The notes: a model not told the origin generated them from the sequence alone. 32,858 nucleotides of DNA from Candidatus Woesearchaeota archaeon (GCA_019322475.1 JAHWIN010000021.1:1-32858), one strand, 5' to 3'; counted from the stretch's first letter, positions 20,970-29,222 are shown. Program-made: numbers and translations.

Positions 20970-22323
20970 AGAGCTAGGGTTTAAGGATCCCTGCGAGGCT
21001 TATGAGAAGCTCAGGGATATTAATTCTGTATTGCTGGAAAGCCAGAAAAACGGCAGGCATTCCTATATCGCGTTAAACCCTTACATGGTATTCAAGAGCA
21101 AGGGGGAAAAAATAGAGATAACCGAAAATGGGGAAAAAAGGGTAAAGAGGGCAAACCCGATAAATGAGCTGAAGAGCATCTTATGCGATGATAAGAGAAA
21201 GGCAGAGAGGAAAGAAGGCTGGCCTTTGTTCTATTCGGGGTGCATAGGCTATATGGGGTATGATACAGTGCATCTTTTTGAGAGGCTTCCAAGGAAAGCA
21301 AAGGATGACCTCAAGCTTCCTGACATCTACATGATATTTCCAAGGGATATATTGTTTTTTGACCATAAGAGAAATGTAATGAAGATAATATGCGAAAGCA
21401 AAGAGGATTGCTGTAGGATCGTCAGGAAGCTGGATGAAGCAGGGAATAGGCCCAAAAGAGCTGAAGCGGCGGCAGGAAAAAAAAGGCCTATTGAAGATAA
21501 AGGGTGTAATTTCAGATCAAACTTTACTTTTGAGGAGTATAAAAAAGCTATAAAGAGGTGCAAGGATTATGTCAAGGCAGGCGACTCTTTCCAGATAAAG
21601 ATATCACAGAGGTTTGAATGCAAGATAAGGGAAGACAGCTTTGAGATATACAAAAGGCTAAGAAGGATAAATCCTTCGCCTTATGCAGCCTATGTGCATC
21701 TTGACGGGTGTACATTGGTGTCCTGCTCGCCTGAGCATCTTGTCAAGGTCGAGAAAGGGGAAGTAGAGACGAGGCCTATAGGGGGGACATACCCAAGAGG
21801 GAATGATGAGGAAGAGGATAATTCGATATTGAGAAGGTTTAAAAGAGATGATAAGGAAAGGGCAGAGCATACCATGCTTATAGACCTGGAGAGGAATGAC
21901 CTTGGGAAGGTATGCAGGTACGGCTCTATAAAGGTGAATGAATGCAGGTCCATAGAAAAATACTCCCATCTGATGCATATCGTAACAAATATCAAAGGGG
22001 AACTTGAGGAGGGAAAGGACATATTTGACGTCTTAAGGGCGATGTTTCCGGGAGGGACAATAACCGGGTGCCCTAAGATAAGGACAATGGAGATAATCGA
22101 TGAAATTGAGAACAGAGCAAGGGGCCCTTATACAGGCTCTATAGGGTTTATGAACTTTTCAAACGAGATGGACCTGAACATTATAATCAGGACCATGGTG
22201 ATAAAAGGAAGCAAGGGGTTTATACAGAGCGGGGGAGGGATAGTGGCTGACAGCACAGCTAAGAGGGAGTATGATGAGACCATAGACAAGGCAAAGGCAT
22301 TGTTTGAGGCTATAGGAAGATGA
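20959..22323 (+). CDS. pabB: Aminodeoxychorismate synthase component I (PabB/TrpE family)
   Basis: 454 residues, chorismate-binding family. Residues about 1-150 are the N-terminal lobe, about 175-454 the catalytic domain with SPEHLVKVEKGEVETRP, 'AEHTMLIDLERNDLG', PGGTITGCPKIRTMEIIDEI and 'GSIGF' motifs. It makes 4-amino-4-deoxychorismate from chorismate and ammonia supplied by PabA. The residue that is Lys in E. coli-type PabB (PIKGT) and Ala in TrpE (PIAGT) is Gly here (PIGGT), so family assignment rests on the fol-gene context and not on this residue. A charged linker around residues 160-175 (KRAEAAAGKKRP) is probably disordered. The ATG lies inside the end of folE, and the stop overlaps pabA by 4 bp. 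Confidence 0.88.
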   Translation: MFIKELGFKDPCEAYEKLRDINSVLLESQKNGRHSYIALNPYMVFKSKGEKIEITENGEKRVKRANPINELKSILCDDKRKAERKEGWPLFYSGCIGYMGYDTVHLFERLPRKAKDDLKLPDIYMIFPRDILFFDHKRNVMKIICESKEDCCRIVRKLDEAGNRPKRAEAAAGKKRPIEDKGCNFRSNFTFEEYKKAIKRCKDYVKAGDSFQIKISQRFECKIREDSFEIYKRLRRINPSPYAAYVHLDGCTLVSCSPEHLVKVEKGEVETRPIGGTYPRGNDEEEDNSILRRFKRDDKERAEHTMLIDLERNDLGKVCRYGSIKVNECRSIEKYSHLMHIVTNIKGELEEGKDIFDVLRAMFPGGTITGCPKIRTMEIIDEIENRARGPYTGSIGFMNFSNEMDLNIIIRTMVIKGSKGFIQSGGGIVADSTAKREYDETIDKAKALFEAIGR

Positions 22324-22877
22324 TACTGATAATAGACAACTATGACTCGTTTACATACAACATAGTCCAGAGGATAGGGGAGCTAGGATACTATAGCTCT
22401 GTCTTCAGGAATGACGAGATAGGGGTGAAGGATATAGGCAAGCTAAAGCCCTCGCACATAATAATCTCTCCGGGGCCATGCACGCCTAAGGAGGCAGGCA
22501 ATTCAAATGAGATAATAAGGGGGTTTTCAGGAAAAATACCCATATTAGGGATATGCTTAGGGCACCAGTGCATAGCGCATTCGTTTGGGGGAAGGATAAT
22601 AAGGAATGAGCCTGTGCATGGAAAAGAGGAGAGGATACTGCATGACGGAAAAACCATATACAGGGGGCTAAAGCAAGGCTTTAAAGCAGGAAGGTACCAT
22701 TCGCTTATCGTCGATAAGAAAAGCCTGCCTAATCGCCTTGAAGCAAGCGCATGGAACAAGGAAGGGATAATAATGGGGATAAGGCACAAGAGGCTTAAGG
22801 TGGAAGGGATACAGTTCCATCCTGAAAGCATAATGACTGAAAAAGGGTACGAGGTGTTGAGGAATTTTTTAAGATGA
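22320..22877 (+). CDS. pabA: Aminodeoxychorismate synthase glutamine amidotransferase (PabA)
   Basis: 185 residues, class I glutamine amidotransferase. DNYDSFTYNIVQ starts the fold, LGICLGHQCIAHSFGG holds the nucleophile Cys, and GIQFHPESIMTEKG has the catalytic His-Glu pair. It releases ammonia from glutamine for PabB. TrpG is indistinguishable by motif. The role is assigned from its position between pabB and pabC with no trp genes nearby. ATGA start/stop overlaps on both sides (22320-22323 and 22874-22877) show tight translational coupling. Confidence 0.92.
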   Translation: MILIIDNYDSFTYNIVQRIGELGYYSSVFRNDEIGVKDIGKLKPSHIIISPGPCTPKEAGNSNEIIRGFSGKIPILGICLGHQCIAHSFGGRIIRNEPVHGKEERILHDGKTIYRGLKQGFKAGRYHSLIVDKKSLPNRLEASAWNKEGIIMGIRHKRLKVEGIQFHPESIMTEKGYEVLRNFLR

Positions 22878-23692
22878 AGATATCCATAAACGGAAGGCTG
22901 TATGAAGAAGAGGATGCTAAGATAAGCGTACTAGACCATGGGCTGCTCTTAGGCGACGGTGTCTTTGAGACATTGAGGACGTTTGGCGGAAAGATCTTTA
23001 AGCTTGATGAGCACTATGAAAGATTAAAGGAGTCTGCAAGGCAGATAATGCTTCCTGTGCCTGTCGGAAAGGACGCATTAAGGAAGGATATAGAAAGGGT
23101 GATAAAGGAGAATGGGCTGAAGGAGGCAAGGGCGAGGGTAACGATAACAAGGGGGATAGGGGCTGCAGGGCTTTCTATAGATTGCGAAAGGCAAAGCGTG
23201 ATAATAACTGCAGGTGAGCTGAAAGAGAAGTCATTTGACAAAGGGGTAAAGACAATAACCTATGAGCTTGAAAGGAACCTGCCTTCTGTAAAATCACTGA
23301 GCTATCTTCCCAGCGTAGTTGCAAAGGCAGAGGCTGCAAAGAAAGGGGCTTTTGAAGCGATACTGATCGACAGGAAAGGGCTCGTGAAGGAGGGGTCTTT
23401 TTCAAATGTTTTTATATTTAAAGGTGGAGAGATATTCACTCCAGGAGAAGGCATATTAAAGGGGATAACAAGGGATATTGCAATCGGGATAGCAGGGAAG
23501 AACGGCCTTGAGGTAAATGAAAAAGACATCACAAAGGAAGATCTTCTGGAGAGTGATGAGATATTCATAACTTTTACGACAGGAGGGATAGTCCCTGTCA
23601 CGATGGCAGATGATGCCTGCAAGAAAGTCGGGGAGAGCACTAAAAGGCTTATCAGGCTGTATAAGGAGCACGTCAGAGGCTTGAGCGATTAA
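22874..23692 (+). CDS. pabC: Aminodeoxychorismate lyase (PabC, fold-type IV PLP enzyme)
   Basis: 272 residues of the BCAT/D-amino-acid transaminase/ADC lyase fold. 'DHGLLLGDGVFETLRTF' is the N-terminal signature. SVKSLSYLPSVVAKAEA carries the PLP-binding Lys in the K-S-L-S-Y-L position, KEGSFSNVFIF the conserved E-G-S-x-S-N, and GILKGITRD the C-terminal block. ADC lyase removes pyruvate from aminodeoxychorismate to give p-aminobenzoate. Family members also include branched-chain transaminases, so the assignment rests on the pab/fol context. It starts inside the end of pabA and ends one base before folP. Confidence 0.87.
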   Translation: MKISINGRLYEEEDAKISVLDHGLLLGDGVFETLRTFGGKIFKLDEHYERLKESARQIMLPVPVGKDALRKDIERVIKENGLKEARARVTITRGIGAAGLSIDCERQSVIITAGELKEKSFDKGVKTITYELERNLPSVKSLSYLPSVVAKAEAAKKGAFEAILIDRKGLVKEGSFSNVFIFKGGEIFTPGEGILKGITRDIAIGIAGKNGLEVNEKDITKEDLLESDEIFITFTTGGIVPVTMADDACKKVGESTKRLIRLYKEHVRGLSD

Positions 23693-23693
23693 A

Positions 23694-24518
23694 ATGGCAT
23701 GCATCAATGATATGATCAAGATAAAGGGAAGGGCCCTTGTGATGGGGATACTTAATGTAACGCCGGACTCTTTTTCAGACGGCGGAGAGTTTATCGATGA
23801 GGACAAGGCGGTCGAGCATGGAAAGAGGGTGATAGAAGAGGGGGCAGATATCATCGATATAGGCGGTGAGAGCTCAAGGCCGGGGTCTGAGCCTGTAACT
23901 GAAGAAGAGGAGCTTAGAAGGGTGAGGAATGCTGTCTTAAGATTGGTGAAAGAGACCAATGTTCCTATCTCCATAGACACCTATAAGGCAAGGGTTGCTG
24001 AGGAATGCGTAAAAGCAGGGGCTTCTATAATAAATGACATAACAGGGATCGATGATGAGATGAGGGCTGTTGCTGCAAGATACAATGTTTCTGTTATCAT
24101 AATGCATATGAAAGGCAGGCCTAAGACCATGCAGGACAACATATCATATAAGGATATGGTGGGGGAGATAAAGGGGTTCCTGAAGGAAAGGGCTATGAAA
24201 GCAAAAGCAGCAGGGATAAATGATATAGTGATAGACCCAGGCATAGGATTTGGGAAGACAACTGAGCAGAACCTTGAGATACTCAGGAGATTGGATGAAT
24301 TTAAGGAGATAGGGTATCCTGTGCTGATAGGGGCTTCGAGGAAGTCTTTTATAGGTAAGGTGCTGGGTGTTGAAGAGCCGGGCAAAAGGGCTACAGGGAC
24401 TATCGCAGCCAATATAATGGCTGCTGAAAAAGGGGCAGGCATATTAAGGGTGCATGATGTCAGGGAGAATGTTATGGCACTGGAGATGATAAAAAGGATA
24501 ATGGAGGGAGGAAGATGA
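23694..24518 (+). CDS. folP: Dihydropteroate synthase
   Basis: 274 residues, a full-length TIM-barrel DHPS. Visible loops: MGILNVTPDSFSDGGEF (loop 1), GGESSRPGSEPV (loop 2), INDITGID, HMKGRPKTMQ, DPGIGFGKTTEQN and GASRKSFIG, with RVHDV at the end. It condenses p-aminobenzoate with 6-hydroxymethyl-7,8-dihydropterin pyrophosphate. Its coexistence with pabB/pabA/pabC argues for true folate and not methanopterin. The ATG starts one base after the pabC stop, and the end overlaps the next gene by 4 bp. No fused FolK domain. Confidence 0.95.
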   Translation: MACINDMIKIKGRALVMGILNVTPDSFSDGGEFIDEDKAVEHGKRVIEEGADIIDIGGESSRPGSEPVTEEEELRRVRNAVLRLVKETNVPISIDTYKARVAEECVKAGASIINDITGIDDEMRAVAARYNVSVIIMHMKGRPKTMQDNISYKDMVGEIKGFLKERAMKAKAAGINDIVIDPGIGFGKTTEQNLEILRRLDEFKEIGYPVLIGASRKSFIGKVLGVEEPGKRATGTIAANIMAAEKGAGILRVHDVRENVMALEMIKRIMEGGR

Positions 24519-24871
24519 TAATAACAAAGGCTTTTGAATTTGATGCTGCGCATAATCTCTTGAGGTATAAGGGGAAATGTGAGAGGCTGCATGGGCATAC
24601 CTACAGGGCAGAGGTCTCTTTAGAGGGGGAGCCGGATGATGAAGGCATGGTAGAGGATTTTGCTGAGATAAAAAAGGTTGTTGGGGAAAGGGTTCTGAAA
24701 AAGCTGGACCATGCTTATATAAACGATGTTATAAAGCAGCCTACTGCAGAGAATATAGCGATATGGATATGGAATGAGCTTAAGGGGTGCTTCAAGAGAG
24801 GGAGATTGTGCGAGGTAAAAGTGTATGAGTCAAGGGATTCATGGGCTGCGTATAATGGGCAGGATGACTGA
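24515..24871 (+). CDS. 6-pyruvoyltetrahydropterin synthase/QueD-family protein in the folB position
   Basis: 118 residues. FEFDAAHNLLRYKGK holds the first zinc His, and CERLHGHTYRAEV holds Cys-x3-HGH with the other two zinc histidines. A second catalytic His is in LDHAYIND, and 'QPTAENIAIWIW' with 'VYESRDSWAAY' completes the fold. Members of this family can replace dihydroneopterin aldolase (FolB) by cleaving dihydroneopterin triphosphate to 6-hydroxymethyl-dihydropterin (PTPS-III), usually with Glu at the Cys position. Here both the Cys and an adjacent Glu are present. It lies between folP and folK where folB would be expected, so a FolB-replacing role is inferred; queuosine/archaeosine synthesis (QueD) remains the alternative. 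Confidence 0.85.
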   Translation: MIITKAFEFDAAHNLLRYKGKCERLHGHTYRAEVSLEGEPDDEGMVEDFAEIKKVVGERVLKKLDHAYINDVIKQPTAENIAIWIWNELKGCFKRGRLCEVKVYESRDSWAAYNGQDD

Positions 24872-25346
24872 AGCATATATAGGGATAGGGTCTAACATGG
24901 GGGATAAAGAAAGGAATATAAGGGAGGCTATAGAACTTATCAGGGAGAAATGCAGGGTAATCAAGGTATCTTCTTTTTATGAAACAGAGCCTGTGGGGCA
25001 TAAGGAGCAGGGCTGGTTTTTGAACTGTGCTGCCAGGATAGAGACTGAGCTTAAGGCAAGAGAGCTTCTCTTGTTTTTGCAGTCTATTGAAAAAAAACTT
25101 AAAAGGGTAAAGACGGTAAAAAATGGGCCAAGAACTATCGACCTGGACATACTATTTTATGGTTGGGAGGTCATTAAGGAGAAGGACTTGATAGTTCCCC
25201 ACCCAAGGCTTCATAAAAGAGGATTTGTCTTAGAGCCTTTAAAAGAGCTGAACCCTGCTCTTGTGCATCCCATACTTAAGAAGAATGTAAGGGAGCTTTT
25301 TGATGAGGTTAAAGAAAAAGAGGAGAAGATGAAAAAAGAGGATTGA
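24864..25346 (+). CDS. folK: 6-hydroxymethyl-7,8-dihydropterin pyrophosphokinase
   Basis: 160 residues starting MTEAYIGIGSNMGDKERNIR; ATG at 24864 overlaps the upstream gene by 8 bp. SSFYETEPVGHKEQGWFLNC carries the substrate-binding loop. The catalytic/metal motif is GPRTIDLDILFYG (two Asp of R-T-x-D-L-D), followed by IVPHPRLHKRGFVLEPL. It transfers pyrophosphate from ATP to the pterin for FolP. The C-terminal tail is a Lys/Glu run beyond the fold. It is the last gene of the folate operon. FolC and dihydrofolate reductase are not in the window. Confidence 0.94.
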   Translation: MTEAYIGIGSNMGDKERNIREAIELIREKCRVIKVSSFYETEPVGHKEQGWFLNCAARIETELKARELLLFLQSIEKKLKRVKTVKNGPRTIDLDILFYGWEVIKEKDLIVPHPRLHKRGFVLEPLKELNPALVHPILKKNVRELFDEVKEKEEKMKKED

Positions 25347-25513
25347 AAAAATTACAGCCCCATAGTATATCTTCCAGAAGAATGAACGTCTAAATGAATA
25401 TATGCCAATTGCAGAAGATGATAAGATTGACCTGGAATATTTTGAGCGCAGAGAATTGTTAGTAAGGCAGTTTAATAAACTCAACAATTAATTAACGGAA
25501 AGGTACAGGTCGC
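25347..25513. other. Gap after folK with a short fragment frame
   Basis: A 29-codon frame (25402-25491) reads MPIAEDDKIDLEYFERRELL and ends at TAA. It looks protein-like but is far too short and has no promoter. It may be a remnant of a longer gene. Nothing else was recognised here. Confidence 0.25.
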
Positions 25514-26344
25514 TTAAAATCTACTAAAAATATTCATTTCAACCCTACATTTTTCTCTTCCTGCTGCTATATTGCATATTTTAACTCCTTTTTTAAAGAT
25601 TCTACTGCGGCTTCCATCATCATTAATCCTAAAAAGATTCCCCGAGGAATAAACACAACCACCATAGCCCCAACAAAGATAATCAGCGTGGTCACTAGTA
25701 TACCAATTTCCTTCATTATCATAATAAAAAAACATTTGATGACTACCATGAATCTTCCTGTATCTTGTAGCTTCCAATTTGTTTAAATCTATTTTATAGC
25801 CATAAAATCTGTGCCCATCCAACACTGAAGCCCACCATTCACCATCTTGATTATAGGCTATCCAGTATATTTCAGATTTTTCAGGAAAACCTTCAACAAG
25901 CATCGCATTTTCAGCATCTAGTCTGTAAAGTGTAATTTTACGTGTTCCTTTTTCCATTAATTTTGCAAACCAATTACCTTTAAGGTCTGCATATAAACTT
26001 ATAAAGTCATATTCTAAAGAAGGAAATTTAACTCTTTTCTCGTCACTTCCTTCTACATAGAATAACTCATGCAAATCAGTTCTAAGACTATTATTGTATC
26101 TAGTTTTTCTTACATAAGTAATGCCCTCTCTTCCAAAATTCTCTATGATGTAAGTTTGTTCTTTTTTATAATCAATATTTAATTTGTGTTTTGCTAAAGA
26201 TATATCATCGTAATGATTAGTACGATACAATTTTAAACCCCCTATTCTTTCACTTGTTATAAAAATAAATCCAGATTTAATAATTACTAATAAAACAATC
26301 CCCAAAATAACCCCTATAAGTTTCAAACTTCCTTTTTTATCCAT
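25514..26344 (-). CDS. Membrane-anchored, externally exposed beta-repeat protein
   Basis: 276 residues, function unknown. Residues 8-30 are a hydrophobic helix (LKLIGVILGIVLLVIIKSGF) after MDKKGS, fitting an N-terminal membrane anchor or uncleaved signal. The rest is aromatic and beta-rich with recurring W-x-x/GNW turns: LKGNWFAKLM, GEWWASVL, EGNWYTSD, about 45-60 residues apart. This suggests a small propeller or repeated sheet outside the cell. Two cysteine pairs occur near the end. Codon use is AT-rich, as in the metzincin and other orphan genes. A TATA box (TATAAATATATAAA on the minus strand, 26386-26401) precedes two tandem TACCTATTAG copies (26361-26370, 26373-26382) that sit between TATA and start. 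Confidence 0.65.
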   Translation of the reverse strand: MDKKGSLKLIGVILGIVLLVIIKSGFIFITSERIGGLKLYRTNHYDDISLAKHKLNIDYKKEQTYIIENFGREGITYVRKTRYNNSLRTDLHELFYVEGSDEKRVKFPSLEYDFISLYADLKGNWFAKLMEKGTRKITLYRLDAENAMLVEGFPEKSEIYWIAYNQDGEWWASVLDGHRFYGYKIDLNKLEATRYRKIHGSHQMFFYYDNEGNWYTSDHADYLCWGYGGCVYSSGNLFRINDDGSRSRIFKKGVKICNIAAGREKCRVEMNIFSRF

Positions 26345-26360
26345 CAGTTAACATCCTTTT

Positions 26361-26382
26361 TACCTATTAGCTTACCTATTAG
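26361..26382. repeat. Tandem 12-bp repeat in a promoter leader
   Basis: TACCTATTAG occurs at 26361-26370 and 26373-26382, a 12-bp step, between the TATA box (26386-26401) and the start of the 276-aa membrane protein. This is operator-like in position. Confidence 0.45.
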
Positions 26383-26453
26383 GAATTTTATATATTTATA
26401 ACCTTTTCTAAAATAGTAAATAATTTAAATGTCATACAAAACCTAACAGCTAT

Positions 26454-27038
26454 ATGCAAACAATAAACCATCACAAAACACTTTATGAAACTTATTTTGG
26501 ATATAGGAACGTATTGCTAGATATATTTATGGTGCTTTTCAGCGTTGTTTTCTTAGGCGTAATGGCAAACATAAGGATACCTTTGTGGCCTGTGCCTGTA
26601 ACCATGCAGACGTTCGGGGTGTTTCTGATAGCTTTTTATTTCGGGTCTAAAAAAGGAACCCTGTCCATACTTGCTTATGTGCTTGCAGGCATTGCCGGGT
26701 TTGGGGTCTTTGCAGGGCGCAATTCCGGCATGGCAGCCATAATAGGGCCTACAGGAGGTTATATACTTGGGTTTTTGGGGGCTGTTTTTGCTGTAGGGTA
26801 CATGATAGAGAAAGGATACGGCAGGACAAGGAAGTCTGTCTTCTGGTGCATGGCATTGGGAAGCATCATAATATATGCTTTCGGGCTTATGGGATTGAGG
26901 ATCTATTTTGCCGATTTCAGCTGGTGGAAGATATTAAGCGTCGGGCTTTTTCCTTTCCTTATAGGTGACCTGGTAAAGGTGGTGGGGGCTGTCGGGCTTT
27001 TCCCTTACCTTTGGAAAGGGAGCGAGAAGATAGCATAA
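26454..27038 (+). CDS. bioY: BioY biotin-uptake substrate-binding subunit (ECF transporter S component)
   Basis: 194 residues, six hydrophobic segments. Signature motifs are IPLWPVPVTMQTFGVFLIAF near residue 43, 'GPTGGYILGFL' around 100 and 'PFLIGDLVKV' near the C-terminus. BioY binds biotin in the membrane and normally works with EcfT and two EcfA ATPases; no ecf genes are in the window, so it may use a shared energising module. TAATTTAAAT at 26420-26429 lies about 26 bp upstream of ATG 26454, a leaderless arrangement. It implies biotin scavenging by this organism. Confidence 0.92.
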   Translation: MQTINHHKTLYETYFGYRNVLLDIFMVLFSVVFLGVMANIRIPLWPVPVTMQTFGVFLIAFYFGSKKGTLSILAYVLAGIAGFGVFAGRNSGMAAIIGPTGGYILGFLGAVFAVGYMIEKGYGRTRKSVFWCMALGSIIIYAFGLMGLRIYFADFSWWKILSVGLFPFLIGDLVKVVGAVGLFPYLWKGSEKIA

Positions 27039-27144
27039 GAGTATATCTTTCTGGATTATGTGGAAGTTACAGAAAACCAGCAGAATACCTATTATTCCTA
27101 TAAGAATATTTTTCTCAGGAAGGTTTATAAATGGATAATAAGGG

Positions 27145-27160
27145 CTTTGATATATCAAAG
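27145..27160 (+). promoter_or_regulatory. 16-bp perfect palindrome at the homocysteine gene start region
   Basis: CTTTGATATATCAAAG lies about 15 bp downstream of a TTTATAAA box (27123-27131) and immediately before the ribosome binding site AAGGTGG (27158-27164) of the DUF39 gene. It spans the likely transcription start, so a repressor bound here would block the gene. Confidence 0.5.
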
Positions 27161-27168
27161 GTGGCAAT

Positions 27169-28371
27169 ATGGCAAAGACCTATGAAGAGATAAATGAAAG
27201 GATAAGAAACAAGGAAGCTGTAGTGATGACAGCCGAGGAATTCATCGATATAGTTGATGAGAGGGGGTTGAGGGAGGCTGCAAAGGAGGTCGATGTGGTG
27301 ACTACTGCAACTTTCGGACCGATGTGCTCTTCAGGGGCATTTATCAATATCGGGCACTCTAACCCCAAGATAAAGATACAGAAGGCGTGGCTTAACGGGG
27401 TAAACGCTTATGCAGGGCTTGCTGCTGTTGACCTTTACATAGGGGCAAGCGAGCTGCCTGATGACGACCCTGCAAACTCAAAGGGGAAGGGAAGCTTCAG
27501 CTACGGCGGGGGGCATGTCATAGCTGACCTGGTTGCAGGGAAGGATGTAAAACTAAAGGCAAAGGGCTATGGCACAGACGGGTATCCAAGGAAGGAGCTT
27601 GAAACATACATAAACATAAAAGACCTTAATGAGGCTTACCTTTGCAATCCAAGGAACTGCTACCAGAACTACGGGATTGCTATAAACAAGTCCAATAAGA
27701 TGATCTATACATATATGGGGATATTAAAGCCTGATGTCGGGAATGCGACGTACTGCTCTGCAGGGCAGCTAAGCCCGTTATTGAAGGACCCGTTCTATAA
27801 GACGATAGGGATAGGGACAAGGGTATTTTTGGCAGGGGCACAAGGATACGTTTACTGGCAGGGAACACAGCATGACCCCCATGCGCAAAGGAACAAATAC
27901 GGGTGCCCTTTAGGGGGGGCAGGAACACTGGCCCTTACAGGAAACCTGAAGGAGATGAACCCTGAGCTCATAAAGGGAACATCGATCAAGGGGTATGGCG
28001 CTACATTAAGCCTTGGAATTGGTGTTCCTATACCCATACTAAATGAAGAGGTTGCCAGATATGCTGCGCTTAAGGATGAGGAGCTTGAAACATCAATAAT
28101 AGACTATGCAAATGATTACCCTGTGTGCAAGACAAGCCGACTGGGGACAAGAAACTACAAGGAGCTGAAGTCAGGGAGGATAACCATAGGCGGGAAAGAG
28201 GTGCCTACATCTTCGTTATCATCTTATCCTAAGGCTGTAAAGATAGCAGGGATGCTGAAAGAGGAGGTACAGAAAGGGAGGTTTTTTTTGAGCGAGCCTG
28301 TACAGAAGCTGCCCGGGCCTGAATGGAAGGAGAGGTTCAAGTCCTTGAAGATAAGGGATCATATGCGGTAA
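27169..28371 (+). CDS. Homocysteine biosynthesis enzyme HcyBio (DUF39)
   Basis: 400 residues, full DUF39/COG1900 domain. FGPMCSSGAFINIGHSNPKI carries one conserved Cys, and 'GGGHVIADLVAGKDV', 'LCNPRNCYQNYGIAIN' and YCSAGQLSPLLKDP follow in family order. 'GGAGTLALTGNLKEM' and GYGATLSLGIGVPIP lie near the end of the domain. The methanogen homologue forms homocysteine from aspartate semialdehyde and sulfide. The CBS pair that follows this domain in Methanosarcina MA1821 is absent, and the NIL/ferredoxin partner (MA1822) is not adjacent. A strong ribosome binding site AAGGTGG precedes the ATG. The 3' end overlaps the convergent UPF0280 gene by 13 bp, and that family is genetically linked to this one in methanogens. 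Confidence 0.9.
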   Translation: MAKTYEEINERIRNKEAVVMTAEEFIDIVDERGLREAAKEVDVVTTATFGPMCSSGAFINIGHSNPKIKIQKAWLNGVNAYAGLAAVDLYIGASELPDDDPANSKGKGSFSYGGGHVIADLVAGKDVKLKAKGYGTDGYPRKELETYINIKDLNEAYLCNPRNCYQNYGIAINKSNKMIYTYMGILKPDVGNATYCSAGQLSPLLKDPFYKTIGIGTRVFLAGAQGYVYWQGTQHDPHAQRNKYGCPLGGAGTLALTGNLKEMNPELIKGTSIKGYGATLSLGIGVPIPILNEEVARYAALKDEELETSIIDYANDYPVCKTSRLGTRNYKELKSGRITIGGKEVPTSSLSSYPKAVKIAGMLKEEVQKGRFFLSEPVQKLPGPEWKERFKSLKIRDHMR

Positions 28372-29105
28372 AAATCCTCTTTAGTAACCTTATCCTTCAA
28401 GCTCTTATCATCGCTAAGGTATAATCTTGGGATGTCTCCTATCATGCCTATCTTCTTTCCCTTTATCAGGAGGGCTCCTTTTACGCCTTTAAGGGATATG
28501 ACCCAGTCCAGGGCTGGCTGGATATCTTTTTCTTTTTTTACCCTGTTTCCCAGGGCTGTAGCTGCCGCATCTGCTATGTAAGAGTATCTTGAGAATACTG
28601 TTGAAAGGTCACAGTTTCCAAAGCTTATGGAGTGGCCTAACAATGAGGAAGAGGAGCATATCGATAAAGGGGTATTGTTCTTATCTATGGTGAAGGCAAG
28701 CTTTTCTGCAATCTTATTGTTTCCTGAAAAGAGGCCTATGGTTATCTTCTTATCGGCTATTGCAAATATGTCGCCTCCATTCTCTACAACTGCAGTCTTT
28801 GCGCCTTTTTGGATAAGCTTTTTTGCTATGAACTCTGCTATGGTGCCTGCAACAGCAGCCATAGGGCCGACACCTGCTATATCTGCGCCTTCTGCCATGA
28901 GCTTCACTATCTCGGGGGCCGGCTTTTTTATGCTGTAGGGCTTCAGAGATGGGAGGAACAAAGGGTCTTTTTTTATGTAGGATTCTATCAATGATGTCTG
29001 GGCGATAAGCTCATCATATGCCGCTTTTATCAATGGCTTCCTGTCTACCAATATCTTTATGCGGCTGTGCTTGTATATGAGCTCTTCGAGGTATAGTTTA
29101 GCCAT
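28359..29105 (-). CDS. UPF0280 (COG2122) protein linked to homocysteine/sulfide assimilation
   Basis: 248 residues from MAKLYLEELIYKHSRIKILV. Core motifs are 'ADIAGVGPMAAVAGTIAEFI', VVENGGDIFAIADKKITIGL and 'SSSLLGHSISFGNCDLSTVF', a fold related to ApbE. 'YIADAAATALGN' is the conserved C-terminal block. In Methanosarcina, COG2122 (MA1715) works genetically with COG1900 in sulfide-dependent homocysteine synthesis. The biochemical activity is not known to me. An ATG at 29126 is possible, but the TATA box (minus strand AATATATTTAAATA region, 29131-29142) is 30 bp from 29105, favouring a leaderless start there. Convergent overlap of 13 bp with the HcyBio gene keeps the pair together. Confidence 0.88.
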   Translation of the reverse strand: MAKLYLEELIYKHSRIKILVDRKPLIKAAYDELIAQTSLIESYIKKDPLFLPSLKPYSIKKPAPEIVKLMAEGADIAGVGPMAAVAGTIAEFIAKKLIQKGAKTAVVENGGDIFAIADKKITIGLFSGNNKIAEKLAFTIDKNNTPLSICSSSSLLGHSISFGNCDLSTVFSRYSYIADAAATALGNRVKKEKDIQPALDWVISLKGVKGALLIKGKKIGMIGDIPRLYLSDDKSLKDKVTKEDFYRI

Positions 29106-29222
29106 TCCATAGACAGATAAACCCAAATATTTAAATATATGCTCTTGATTACATAGCTAATATGATGGTCAACTGCATTTGTTGCTGATAGAATTCTTTC
29201 ATCGTAATATTTACAGCTATAA

